From contig OX123205.2 in assembly GCA_944739405.2 (NCBI GenBank), positions 38,584,475-38,648,474 of the forward strand: DNA of 64,000 bases, in the 5' to 3' direction. Under the pieces are notes generated by a model. That model was not told the origin of the DNA. It made no database searches and saw only the letters and a program-made list of their open reading frames with translations. Shown here in pieces: positions 22,025 through 32,195 of this stretch. The position numbers and the translations under genes are program-made. How positions within the stretch are numbered: position 1 is the stretch's first letter; each line of letters opens with the position of its first letter. This DNA comes from Euclidia mi (lineage: Eukaryota > Arthropoda > Insecta > Lepidoptera > Erebidae).

Positions 22025-23235
22025 GACTTTGTTGATGTGTGTATATTAATTCGATGCGATTGAACAGAATCGAGGCACCAAATTCTTCGCTCGCCAGCTT
22101 GGTAGAATTCATCTGTCGAAACTCAATACTGCGGATGGCAAAACCGTAACCTCCAAGTTCGAGGGAGTTCTGCAGCGGTTTTGCATCGGTTGGCGCTACA
22201 TCGAGGTGTTGAGATGTTTGTACGACACGGCCACTATGACCGTCCAGCTCCAGGACAGTAAAACCAACCCCATTGAGTTGCGTAGAAGGGTGAGGCAAGG
22301 GGATGTAATATCCCCTAAGCTCTTCACCAACGCACTCGAAGACGACTTTAAGACGCTGGACTGGACTGGACGGGGCATAAACATTAATGGCGAGTATATA
22401 TCCCACCTTCGGTTTGCCGAGGATATCGACATCGTGGCAGAGAGCCTGGAAGAGCTGAGTGAGATGCTGCACAGCCTAAATGAAGCCTCTCGACGGGTCG
22501 GTCTCGGCATGAACTTGCATAAAACCAAGATTATGTTCAACGAACACATTGTACCGGGACCGGTTTATGTCGACGGATCGATGCTCGAAGTTGTTCAAGA
22601 GTAAGTCTACCTTGGTCAAGTCCAGCTTGGTTGAAAAAACTTCGAGAAAGAAATCGACCGCAGGATCCAACTGGATCCTACTGAGACGTAGCTTGCCAAA
22701 CGCTGCCCAACCCAAGTGGGTTGGGCAGCGTTTGGCAAGCTACGTCGAGTTTTCTCTTCGCCCCTACCGCAATGCCTGAAGACCAAAGTCTTTAACCAAT
22801 GCGTCCTACCTCTTATGACGTACAGTGGCGAGACGTGGACACTCACAGTGGGACTTGTCCACAAACTAAAAGTCACGCAGCGAGCTATGGAACGGGCTAT
22901 GCTCGGCGTCTCTTTGAAGGATAAAATCCGAAACGAAGTTATCCGACAAAGAAACAAAATTATCGACATAGCTCACAGAATCAGTAAGCTCATGTGGCAG
23001 TGGGCTGGCCATATCTGTAGAAGGACTGATGGCCGATGGAGCAAGCGTGTCCTAGAGTGGAGACCACGCTTCGGCAAGCGTAAGGTAGGGCGGCCCCCGG
23101 CTAGGTGGACCGACGACCTGAAAAAGGTGGCTGGGACAGACTGGATGCGGAAGGCTGAGGACCGTGTACTGTGGCGCGTGTTGGGCGAGGCTTATGTGTA
23201 GCAGTGGACTGCGATAGGTGGATTAATTGAATACT
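22025..23235 (+). pseudogene. RTE retrotransposon, reverse transcriptase C-terminal half
   Basis: From 22206 frames give RQGDVISPKLFTNALED and LRFAEDIDIVAES. The reverse transcriptase FADD box reads FAED, so one catalytic Asp is lost. After a frame break at about 22604 and an inverted duplication at 22685-22746, the tail continues as LGWAAFGKL, RAMERAMLGVSLKDKIRN, WQWAGHICRRTDGRW and GRPPARWTDDLKK to a stop at 23201. Related tails are at 36117 and 43772 (minus) and 16000 (minus). Non-functional. Confidence 0.8.
22685..22746. repeat. Perfect hairpin, 30-bp arms, 2-nt loop
   Basis: The right arm is the native RTE sequence coding LGWAAFGKLR. The left arm is an inverted extra copy placed directly before it, breaking the reading frame. 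It looks like a template-switch (fold-back) duplication. Confidence 0.95.
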
Positions 23236-23241
23236 TCATTA

Positions 23242-23458
23242 TCTTAATATATAAAATCCTTGCGTTACTGACTGACTGACAGACACGCTACAGTAACTAC
23301 TACACGAAACTATTAGGCGCAGGAAGCTGAAATTTGGCATGTACGTTCCTTGGGGACCGTAAGGGTGCACTAAGAAGGGATTTCCCGAAATTCCCTCGGG
23401 ATCGGCCAAAACGGGTAAATTTAAAATAAATGCAGGCGTAGCTGCTGGCGTCCTCTAG
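23242..23458 (+). mobile_element. Helitron-like short element (family H1)
   Basis: Starts TCTTAATATATAAAATCC, contains GTTACTGACTGACTGACAGA, GGAAGCTGAAATTTGGCATG and GTTCCTTGGGGACCGTA, and ends GGCGTCCTCTAG before T. Same family at 49158 (minus), 54388 (plus), and fragments at 33728, 41386, 53455 and 62305. Confidence 0.7.
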
Positions 23459-23986
23459 TATGATTATAACTTATATCTATGACATAAAGAATGTATGATT
23501 ATAAATTATATCTATTCCTTGAGTGACACTTATCGTAATAAATCCTAAGATGAACTAGTTCTTACAATTCTTACAAATTATGTGATTCATAAAAAGCAAA
23601 AGCCAACAAATCTTATAGTAGATATATTAATTTTTAAATGGCTTTATTATCTTTGTTAAAAAACAATTAAATGCATTTGCTTTGTTATTAAAACTACAAC
23701 TTAACTTGTCCATCTCTTTTTAAATTATTTAAAAAACAAAGTGACTGTAGTTACTTTGTTACTGAATTGTTCCTTTTATTTAAAATTAATTTTATGTCTA
23801 TAGAATAATATTTTTTTCAATTTAAAGGAAAGTTTTCAATAATTACTCAAAAAATTGCTTTGAAACAAATAGAACTAATTATTTTACAAATTATGAAATA
23901 ACAAAAGTACTTAAGTTGTCGGCAGTACGTCGTTTTAAATTTGTGATTTTCGGTTTTTTGCTCCTCCTGATAATTTTGCTTGACTG
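23459..23986. other. Right subterminal region of the 19048-24016 element
   Basis: AT-rich with iterated CTTTGTT / AACAAAG boxes; no coding frame. Confidence 0.5.
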
Positions 23987-24361
23987 CAATTACTTTGTTT
24001 TTCCGTAGAGCAGCCGAAAAGTAAATAATAAAGGGGGGCTCCCATACAACAAACGTAATTTTTAAGCAATTTGTTACTCGATCTTAATAAACAGGTAGAA
24101 ACTTATAAAGTATTTAAGTATACATACAACGAACGTGATTTTCTTTTATAGGTGATGGTACGGAACCCTTCGTGCGCGAGTCCGACTCGCACTTGCCCAT
24201 TTTTTTTAAAAGTAATCTTGTATTATAGGGAATTTTACAAATGTTCAAGCAACGAACACAAAAAACCCGCAGATTTGACAAAACAATTTGTAGATCACAA
24301 ACTGTTGTCTCGCGTGTGGATTGAATACTCACTCTAATCTTCGTACGTCATACTTAGTCTT

Positions 24362-24765
24362 AGACATACATCATAATAGTCTCACGCCTATAACCCCGAA
24401 GAGGTAGGCAGAGGTGTATTTCTACACCCACTTTTCGCCAGATATACTTTAATCCCACGTAATAAGGGGCGAGCCTATTGCCGTACCGGGCACATTTCCA
24501 GACTCCGTGCTGCTACTGAAAATTTCGTGACAATAAAGCCCAATAACACTGCCGGACCCAGAAATCGAACCCGGGACCTCCCGATCCCACGCGCACATTT
24601 ATGCCGCGAGACCAACGAGGCAGTCGCATAGGCTTTGATGTCGAGTTTTCCGTCTCTACGCAAATATTGTATTTGCATCGTGTTATCCCTTAGTCGCGTC
24701 TTACGACACCCACGGGAAGATAGGGGGTGGTGACAGTTGTATTCTATGCCGTCGACCACACGGCT
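24362..24765 (-). repeat. Compound SINE (families 1 and 2 joined), minus strand
   Basis: On the minus strand: a head with GTGTGGTCGACGGCATAGAA, CACCCCCTATCTTCCCGTGG and AGGGATAACACGATGCAAAT, then a tRNA-like CTCGTTGGTCTCGCGGCATA with B box, then the family 1 3' body. Similar compounds lie at 30363 (plus) and 32196 (minus). Confidence 0.8.
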
Positions 24766-25363
24766 TAGAAAACCTCAAAAAGTCACGAAATTTGACAAAA
24801 GTAGAAACAATAACAAAAAAATGCAGTATTATAATTCTAGAATCTTACTACCATAATTGCTGCCTGATATAAAGGAACTCATTCTGGTCCATTCACACGT
24901 TACAGCCGGCGATAATTAGCGTACAGGTCACTACTGACCTTAATAACCCAATGATTGTTTATATACAGTTAATTTTTGTCTTCCGCTCTTGTTTTTATAT
25001 TATCTGTGGTACGAACTTTGTGGTAAATATTTAAGTCGACAAAGTGTATTGTGAGTGACAGGTTAATTATTTTAACGGATGGTTTCATTCAAGTTTATTT
25101 AGCGGTTTTTTTTTGTTATATTCATTTTTAGGGTTTAAGGCAGTGTGTCCATCAGAAAAACAGCGAATAAGAAAGGCTGTAATCGATTCGCGGGCTTAAA
25201 CCATCTAAGAGTTAATGAAGTTGTGCCTGAACTGTAAAGTTTTTGTGATTATTGTGATTAATTTCTATTACGGTATCCGTTATTTTAGATCCTGATTAGC
25301 TAAGTAAAACTTATATAAAAGGAAGTTGCCAAAAATATTACATGTAGAGTTCAATAGAGTTAA
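24766..25363. other. Non-coding, nothing recognised
   Basis: AT-rich; no gene or clear repeat. Confidence 0.35.
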
Positions 25364-25672
25364 ATAATAGTGACAAGCATCGAGAATGGTATGCTAAGAT
25401 GGTTTGGGCACGTGGACAGAATGGATGACGAAAGACTGCCCAAGCAGATATATAAGGCAAGTGTGGAAGGGACAGGACGAAGGGGAAGATCTAGGCGGAC
25501 GTTCTCTGACCAGATTGGAGACATCCTAAAACAGGATAGGTTAGAAGTACCCTGAACAGAATAGCATGCATGAGGAATCTGATGGGAGTGAATGAAGCAA
25601 GAGAGATATGTCAGGATCGTTGCAAATGGCGTTCCGTAGTCTCTGCCTACCCCTCCGGGAAACAGGCGTGAG
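25364..25672 (+). pseudogene. RTE/endonuclease-reverse transcriptase C-terminal fragment
   Basis: Frame 25370-25555 reads ENGMLRWFGHVDRMDDERLP and GRRGRSRRTFSDQIGDIL, a typical tail of a non-LTR endonuclease-reverse transcriptase. After a one-base frame change it continues as ACMRNLMGVNEAREICQD and WRSVVSAYPSGKQA to a stop near 25670, followed by a TATG-repeat tail. 5'-truncated insertion. Confidence 0.75.
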
Positions 25673-25721
25673 TCTATGTATGTATGTAAATGATCACTAA
25701 AACCACTGCGCTTTTCATAAT

Positions 25722-25960
25722 CATCAGCCCTGTTTATGTATTCATTGTCCCACTGCTGGGCACGGGCTTCTTCTCACTATTAGAACAGTAAGGCCATAGT
25801 CCACCACGCTGGCCAAGTGCGGGTTGACAAACTTCACATGTCTTTCGAGGACATTATGGAGAACTCTGTCATGCAGGTTTTTTACGATGTTTGCCTTCAC
25901 CGTTTAGCTCATTTTAATATTAAAACTAATAATGAGTATGTCTTTCCATTCATTGTTACT
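25722..25960 (-). repeat. Dispersed repeat (GCCAGCGTGG / AGGTGAAGG family)
   Basis: Minus-strand copy of the repeat with words GTCCACCACGCTGGCCAAGT and CCTTCACCGTTTAGCTCA. Other pieces are at 34975, 42630 and 58885. Confidence 0.55.
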
Positions 25961-25984
25961 AATGAAATATAACCTCGGCTGTCT

Positions 25985-26150
25985 TACGGCCATTTTCAAT
26001 ATTCGATCCTTACATGGATTTTGAGATTCGACATTCGTGTTTGACATATTTTGTATGGAGCTTATGTCAAAAACGAATCTAAAATCTACAGATCTATCTA
26101 TAGTTTGAATATTGAATTCCGTAGTTAGCCATTACGGCTGTAGTATCAGA
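25985..26150. mobile_element. Possible palindromic MITE
   Basis: Internal blocks AGATTCGACATTCG and CGAATCTAAAATCT are imperfect inverted copies, as are outer TTCAATATTC / GAATATTGAA. No clear ends or target duplication. Confidence 0.35.
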
Positions 26151-27079
26151 TGATCATAGACCGTTTAATAGGCAGTAATCGTTGGGTCGCCGGTTCGTGA
26201 CCCATTTCGCCCCGACACACTGCGGGTCACGGGTGACAGTATGCGTATGCTCCATCCCTTTCGCACGTTATCGTTTTCTTTGTTTGGTGTGAAAGACGTT
26301 GGATATGGCGCCCTTATTTTTGAATAAAAGTTTTAGTACTTTTCCCGCCTGAATTTGTGTTGTGCGAAGAGGCATGTTTTAGTTATTATTTATGACAAAC
26401 ATATTTCTTGCACCTTAGTTTTATGCAGTTATAGTATGCAAGATTTAAATTCTGTACCAACGACTCGAGAAGAAGAAGAAGTATGCAAGATCTATCTTCA
26501 AGCAATCAGAGAGACATATGCAATTATTACGGAGGAATGTTATGATATATTACTTCCAATGATTTTACACTTGTAATATGTTTGTATACTTATATCTTGT
26601 CCCCATCCCTTACTTTCTTCGTTCTATTTTTCAAAAAGGCAACTCCTGCTCTAAATATAAGTTTGGTGTCCGTTGGTTGTATGTTTAAAAAATAGTATTC
26701 TATGTGACAGGACACAATAAGAAATTAGTATTTTACCGTAAAAGTAGTTCTTAATAAGCACGAGTTTAGGGAATGCTAATCTCGCGAGATTCGGGCACAG
26801 AATACATACAAGTTCTAAAGTGATTCGTGCTCAAACAAGATCTCGCGAGATTGGCATTTTGGTATTGTGTTTTTTTTTTTGCAATTAATCGCAATATTTG
26901 AATAAATGAGGACAAAAGTATACTGGTCAACATAGATGAAACCGACAGTTGCAAACCTCATTATCAAAAGAATAATATTCTAACCTTATCTTCCATATAT
27001 ATATGTATATTAGAAATGTGTAAATTTGTACGTAAATATCCAGATTTTTATAGTAAAAGACAAGACATCCAAACAAAAT
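26151..27079. other. Non-coding stretch
   Basis: No gene recognised apart from the TCTCGCGAGA pair listed separately. The short frame 26355-26576 shows no domain. Confidence 0.35.
26773..26853. promoter_or_regulatory. Two TCTCGCGAGA palindromes 65 bp apart
   Basis: AATCTCGCGAGATT occurs near 26780 and GATCTCGCGAGATT near 26841, in an otherwise AT-rich non-coding stretch. Outer flanks (AATGCTAAT, ATTGGCATT) are also inverted copies. TCTCGCGAGA is a known CpG promoter palindrome in animals (bound by BANP in vertebrates). Whether it works here is unknown; it may belong to a repeat. Confidence 0.4.
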
Positions 27080-27402
27080 ATTAATTACGCCATAAAAATA
27101 GACTAAATCTACCCACCTTTAAACTAACTGCACGCAACAAGCCCATTCGTTATGACAATAAAAATATATAATAATCTCCCAGAATATTTAAGAAATAAAT
27201 AATTACAAGAATATAGATAAGTACCTATATAATTATTTAAACCTAACTAAAATAACTTTACCGATATTTGAGCTCTTTGTGACTTCATCCTCTCTCCTAC
27301 GCTGCCGTGCCCTACAGGGTCCAAATGAACTGTATACCTATTTTTATAACGTCAGAATCTATGTAACATTATGGTGTGCAATAAACGTGTTGAGTATTGA
27401 GT
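27080..27402 (+). pseudogene. Non-LTR element 3' end, degraded
   Basis: Degraded C-terminal words like KIYNNLPEYLRNK near 27165-27200, followed by a 3' UTR with AATAAA at about 27381 and no intact frame. Resembles CR1/Jockey 3' ends. Confidence 0.45.
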
Positions 27403-27819
27403 AAAGTAATAACGATTTGAAGTATTAAAAGATAAACATTTATTTTCACGAATTTTTCAATAGACTTTTATGCATCAAACATTGTTTGACGTACATTATC
27501 TCTCAATAATTTTTAGTAAACTTCTGAACTTTTACGGACTGATCTATAAAATAACAAATGAAAGAAACAACCAGTCTTCGCTTCTAATATCAAACAACAA
27601 TCTTTTAAGTAATAAAACGTTTTTTTATAACAAACAAAACAACGAGAAGTCAAAAAACTTATTATCTATGTTGAATTTGCTATTAAACTGAGATATTATT
27701 ATCAATGAAATGAAACTATATCTACTCAGTAGATCCATTAGATATTACAGATTAATTAACAAAATATACCAATTAGTCAGACTATTAGAAATTACAGATT
27801 AATATACAAAATGTACCAA
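27403..27819. other. AT-rich non-coding stretch
   Basis: Contains short direct repeats (ATTACAGATTAAT, AAAATATACCAAT / AAAATGTACCAAT) next to the left end of the segmental duplication. The frame 27470-27691 is low-complexity and not convincing. Confidence 0.35.
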
Positions 27820-27849
27820 TCAAATGAAAGATTTGTTTAGTCCAAATCA

Positions 27850-28125
27850 CAATTCATTATTACGAATTATTTTGAAAGTAGCTCCTTCAGAAGTACAGAA
27901 TGTCCAAAGAATCGTCTGCTTCCTTTTTTTTTGGCCAGATAACAAGCCGCTAAGAAGTCCCTTTCGGATTCAACGCTAGTTGGAACCGCAGATTTCAGGC
28001 AGAAATCCACGAACTGTAAAAGTTTGCTTTTGATCCCCCGGACTCGTATAAATTCATTTATTTTTTTATTAATACCGATACCGACAGATTGCAACTCCGT
28101 CAGAGTCATAAGCCGTTTTTATGCT
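27850..28125 (-). pseudogene. hAT transposase C-terminal dimerisation fragment (copy 1)
   Basis: The minus strand reads LKSAVPTSVESERDF, then LAACYLAKKKGSR, the hAT C-terminal dimerisation region. Then comes a frameshift and, in another frame, DDSLDILYF followed by a TGA stop in place of a sense codon. Compared with copy 2 it has lost eight bases between AGC repeats. Only about 80 residues remain. Upstream flank has several ATCTCG words. Confidence 0.65.
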
Positions 28126-28451
28126 CGAGTGCAATCTCGTCAATCTCGCGAGGATCTCGTCCTTATTTCGACCGCGATCAATCTCGCTAAAAAAGGCCGG
28201 ATCTCATTGCATGATGAACGAGATTGCATTCCCTACACGAGTTCAAATACGAAAGATCAGACGTACAGTCAACGATAAGACTACTATTCAACCACTGTAC
28301 CATTCGTGTAATCTGCTTTTAAATAAGAAGACTCTCTAAAGACAAACGTGATTAATCACTTAACCGAATTCCATACGCCTACAACACTACAATACTAGTT
28401 CTATAAAGTCGTAGAGATCGTACACGGTTAGGGTTACCGTACTATTCATTA

Positions 28452-28827
28452 CTAGAGGATGCTCGCGGTTACACTCGCGTTATTTAAGGCTACTGCTCCA
28501 CTCCCGTCGCTCATAGCGTGATGTTATATAGCCTTCCTCGATAAATGGGCTATCTAACAGTGAAATAATTTTTCAAATCGGACCAGTAGTTCCTGAGATT
28601 AGCGCGTTCAACCAAACAAACAAACTCTTCAGCTTTATATATTAGTACTAGCTGACCCGGCAAACATTGTTTTGCAAAATTTTTTTTTTTTTTGAAAAAC
28701 AGATGTTGGCCGATTCTCATAGATACCGGATAAGCACAAAAAGTGTCATCAAAATCGGTCAAGCCGTTTCAGAGGAGTATGGGAACGAAAACTGTGACAC
28801 GAGAATTTTATATATTAGATAAGATAC
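28452..28827 (-). mobile_element. Two adjacent Helitron-like elements, private to copy 1
   Basis: First: ends CTAGAGGATGCTCGCGGTTA and TATATATTAGTA, containing ATTAGCGCGTTCAACC (family H2). Second: begins AGCTGACCCGGCAAACATTG and ends AATTTTATATATTAGAT (family H3). Copy 2 lacks both at the equivalent site (about 38060). Confidence 0.65.
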
Positions 28828-28984
28828 AGCCTTTCGTAGTCAGCTGCTCAACATGGGCCACTCCTATATTACAACAAAATAATTCTATTATTAAGAAGAT
28901 TAACTTTAATGTGTGTATGGTGACGGATTAAGAAAACAGACAATAATTACCTAACTTAATTCCGTAAGACTGGAACTTTATTCC

Positions 28985-29240
28985 GTAGGACTGCTTCCAT
29001 GGTCCAGTGGATAGCGTATGCGACTGTTGATCGGAGGTCCCGGGTTCGATTCCCGGGTCGGGCAAAAGTGTTACTGGGTTTTTCCGAATACTCAGTAGCA
29101 TCCTGGAGTCTGGTGATGTGCCCGGTAACGGCAATAGGCTCGCCCCCTATTACGTGGGACCTAAAAATTCATGGCGAAATGTGGGTGTAATATTACACCG
29201 CTGCTACCCCTTCGGGGATACAGGCGTGAGTCTATAAAAA
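28985..29240 (+). repeat. tRNA-headed SINE (family 1)
   Basis: Head CCATGGTCCAGTGGATAGCG with B box GGGTTCGATTCCC, then the body ending CCCCTTCGGGGATACAGGCG and an A tail. The pair at 38522 in copy 2 is the duplicate. Confidence 0.88.
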
Positions 29241-30362
29241 AAAACCAATCTTGGTGACATTTAGAACATATCGTTTTATAAGACCACCCATCCGTCTTTA
29301 GTCTGTGTACAGAAAACACAAGTGAACCCGCGGGACAAGTGTAACTCGAGATACTACTAGACAAAATATTATGCAGCGATCAACTTTGTAGAAGAATTCC
29401 TCCACCCACGTGTATAAGCATTCGATACCCTCATGACATCATCAAAACATTAGCTCATCGACCGAAATAGACCTTATGCACTACACAATAAGGATTACTG
29501 TGAATCATCCGTGTTTATGTGTTGATTTAAATTAGGCTTTGTTGTGTAAAGCTGAAGGTACATATTTGCTTGCTTTAGGTTTTTTGTTGATTTGATTGTG
29601 TTTTTATCGATTTTGGTGGTTTGGTTTATTTTAAATTTTATTTAGCTACTTACTACATCGTAGACTCTACATTTGTGTTTTTACCATAGACTAGACTATA
29701 GTTGCAAAACTTCTGAAAAATTCGGAATAATTCCGGAATACTTCTGGGAAAGTTTCTTTAAATCAAAATTATTCAAAACGAATTTAATTAATATTTTTAT
29801 TTTATTTTGCTGAAAAATCGTATTTTGCATCGATCGTCGATCGCCGCCGCACCCTCTGTGCACCGGCCGGTGCCGCCGCGCGCGCCTGCCTGACTGCCAC
29901 GAGTCGTGCGTGCAGGCGATGGCGGTGCGGGGTGCGGTAAGAGGGGAGATGCTCCCCGGAGAAGTTTTCCCTCCCCCCGCGAGAAAGATTCGTACCCCGC
30001 AATCGAATGTTTCCGCCGAATATTTCGCCCGAATGGGGCATGTTACACTTGTCAATATTATCATGATCCTAGTATCGCGATACCACAAGTATTGATATGG
30101 GCTATTACATTATCAATAATATCACCATCAGTACGCGTCTGAAACTACTAGAGAAAGTAGTGTTTAGTGCAAGATTAAATTTGAACAAATTTTAAAAAGA
30201 ACATGGATTGTAAAGGGAAGCCGCTATAGCAATAATACGCGCATGCGCATTAAAAACTAAGCGCAAAAAGAGGAAGTTTTGGGTAAAAGCACGGTCTGTG
30301 GGTAAAAGACTGGATTTCAAAACGAAATCAATATACACATTTACTAACATACTACAGTTAAC

Positions 30363-31070
30363 CGTGTGATTGACGGCATAGAATACAATAGGCTAGTTGA
30401 CAAAAAATAATTTATAAGTCCGTCCTTTAGATTATTCAAAAATAAGCGATACGTATTTTTTTATTTATAAATAAACCAAAAATGACCAAGATATAGCTCA
30501 TTAAAGTTACGTATAACGTCACACCGTGCTGCATTTTTTCGCACTAGATGACGTCACACGTAACTTTAATGGGCTATATCTTTGTTATTTTTTATTTAAT
30601 CGAAAAAAGAAAAAATACGTGTCCAATATTTTTTTATAATCTAAAATACGGACTAAATAAAATGTTATTATGTTGACCCTGGAAACTACCCTATTGTCAC
30701 CAACTCACCACCCCCTATTTTTCCGTGGGTGTCGTAAGAGGCGACTAAGGGATAACACGATGCAAACACTATCTTTGCGTAGAGACGGAAAACTCGACAT
30801 CAAACCCTATACGACTGCCTGGTTGGTCTCGCGGCATAAATGTGCGCGTGGGATCGGGAGTTCCCGGGTTCGATTCCTGGGTCGGGTAGTGTTATTGGGT
30901 TTTTCTGTAACGAAATTCTCAGTAGCAGCACGGAGTCTGGAAATGTGCCCGGTACGGCAATAGGCTCGCCACTTATTACGTGGGATTAAAGTATATCTGG
31001 CGAAAAGTGGGTGTAAAAATACACCTTTGCCTACCTCTTCGAGGTTATAGGCGTGAGACTTTGTAATATG
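30363..31070 (+). repeat. Compound SINE interrupted by a MITE
   Basis: Head GTGTGATTGACGGCATAGAA at 30363, break at 30390, resumes at 30694 and continues through GACTAAGGGATAACACGATG, tRNA-like head and B box to AGGTTATAGGCGTGAGAC. Same family as 24362 and 32196. Confidence 0.8.
30391..30691. mobile_element. Palindromic MITE inside the SINE, TA target duplication
   Basis: Ends GGCTAGTTGAC and complement-like AAACTACCC, TA at 30389-30390 and 30692-30693. The interior is an imperfect palindrome around GATATAGCTCATTAAAGTTA / TAACTTTAATGGGCTATATC. Confidence 0.75.
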
Positions 31071-31504
31071 TATGTATACTAACATTCAGAAACAACAACA
31101 ACAACTTGCCGAAGTCTTCATTTTTATTAATTTTATTTAATTATTTTTTATCTTTTGGGTTCCACAAGGACGGGCATGTTTCATGAAGAAGAATTAGGTA
31201 ATTCCTCCAGACCATTTTTACCTCCTGCATCAACGATGGAGCGTAATTCATAATCGTCACTTTGACAAAGGACATAAGAATCGTCACAACTTTGACGTCA
31301 TTTCGCCATTGCTGTGAACGCATACTGACAGAAAAATATCTCAATGCGCTTACATTTCAATAATATTGAAGCCCCGCCCCCTGAGTATCGCGGATTTCAA
31401 GATGTTTGAATAATTTGTGATATTATCACGATACCGCGATACAGCCTATTACACCATCAATATTACCACGGTATCGTGATATTATTGACAATGTAACATG
31501 CCCC

Positions 31505-32129
31505 AATAATTCAATGGGAATAAACGTGTTTATGTGTGATGTGGTGGGTTTTTATTATAAATGGGATTGAATAAGTATATGTTGATGTTTTTATAGGTAG
31601 ATATGTTAGCCTGCGATTAACAGGATTTTTATACTTTTGTGTTTACATAGGTAGGTACCTGCCTATTTCGAAATCGAATGCTATTTTTATAAATGTTAGT
31701 TGTGGAATAAAAAACTAGGCCTAGCATATTTGATTTGTTTTTTGAAAAAGGGTTACCTACCTATGTTTCTGGTTAGTTTGTATGTAGTTCTGTACGCATC
31801 GCGAGTATTCGCGAGTCGCATAGGTAGCTATTAATCATTACCTACCTACCTAACGCGTGTAATAGCCCAGTCAATAAAAACAAATAAAGGTAAACCTTGC
31901 AAGCAAACAAAGAAAATATAATTTACAACTTCCAAGCGCGATATAGTTAGTAAGGTCGATTTTGCTGGTTTTTTTTGACAGTTGAAATATTCCCAAAGTT
32001 TCGGAATATTTCGGAATACTTCCGAAGTATTCGACGGGAATGATTCGGAATTCTTCCGAAGTATTCGACGGGAATGATTCGGAATTTTTCCCGCCAGCAT
32101 CTATAGACTAGACTTCAGTCGCGCTTCCG
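31505..32129. other. Right flank of the copy-1 insertion block
   Basis: Non-coding. Contains two direct copies of ATTCGACGGGAATGATTCGG near 32030-32090. Confidence 0.4.
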
Positions 32130-32195
32130 TCTCTGTAAATTAAATTCCTATGCCTTCCTCAGGAATCACACAATATCTGTTGGTTCATACACATA

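Larger units (their letters stand above)
19048..24016. mobile_element. TIR element with iterated ACAAAGYAAC boxes
   Basis: Ends match as inverted repeats: CGGCTGTGCTTCGGAAAAAC at 19048 and the complement of CGGCTGCTCTACGGAAAAAC ending at 24016. Subterminal regions on both sides hold many copies of ACAAAGYAAC in both orientations (19063, 19193, 19233, 19262, 19386, 19467-19500, 23677, 23731-23760, 23986), some as mirror pairs. A short frame at 19723 (MQNSHSLRSRTM...) ending at GTAAGT at 19776 might be the start of a lost transposase. The centre is filled by an RTE element and a Tc1-like element. Superfamily unknown. Confidence 0.55.
18722..24200 (+). repeat. Interrupted dispersed repeat (GGTTCCGTACC to CTCGCACTTG)
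   Basis: The 5' part (18722 to about 19040: GGGTTCCGTACC, CTGTCTGTC tract, CAGGCTGTATCTCATAAACC, GCCGCTATAACAACAAATAC) and the 3' part (about 24017-24200: GGGGGGCTCCCATACAAC, TACGGAACCCTTCGTGCGCG, AGTCCGACTCGCACTTG) are the two halves of a repeat common in Lepidoptera. They are separated here by about 5 kb of later insertions. A further 3' end of this family is at 63723. Confidence 0.65.
30035..31504. mobile_element. TIR element (GGGGCATGTTACA ends)
   Basis: Left GGGGCATGTTACACTTGTCA and right complement of GGGGCATGTTACATTGTCA, with AAT on both flanks (30032-30034, 31505-31507). Subterminal ATCGCGATACC / GGTATCGTGATA words occur at both ends. It contains a compound SINE. No transposase frame. 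Confidence 0.6.
29661..32129. mobile_element. 2.47-kb insertion block private to copy 1
   Basis: Copy 2 reads straight through CTACATCG to TCTCTGTAAA (39207) where copy 1 has this block. Its ends carry inverted CTATAGTCTAGTCTA-type sequence and TTCGGAATTATTCCG-like repeats (29715 and 31995-32090). The left part (29830-30020) is a CpG-rich island. A GGGGCATG element, a SINE and a MITE are nested within. No transposase recognised. Confidence 0.7.

Noticed and set aside
22011..22969. Minus-strand frames of 117-153 codons over the RTE region
   Set aside because: Antisense shadows of the plus-strand reverse transcriptase remnant.
28999..29190. tRNA genes at SINE heads (also 17500, 38530, 51590, 56103)
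   Set aside because: Only A/B-box-like sequence is kept, no cloverleaf acceptor pairing, and each is followed by a SINE body.
29696..30095. Overlapping frames in the CpG-rich 29.8-30.1 kb block
   Set aside because: Open on both strands because of GC content; no domain, inside an insertion block.
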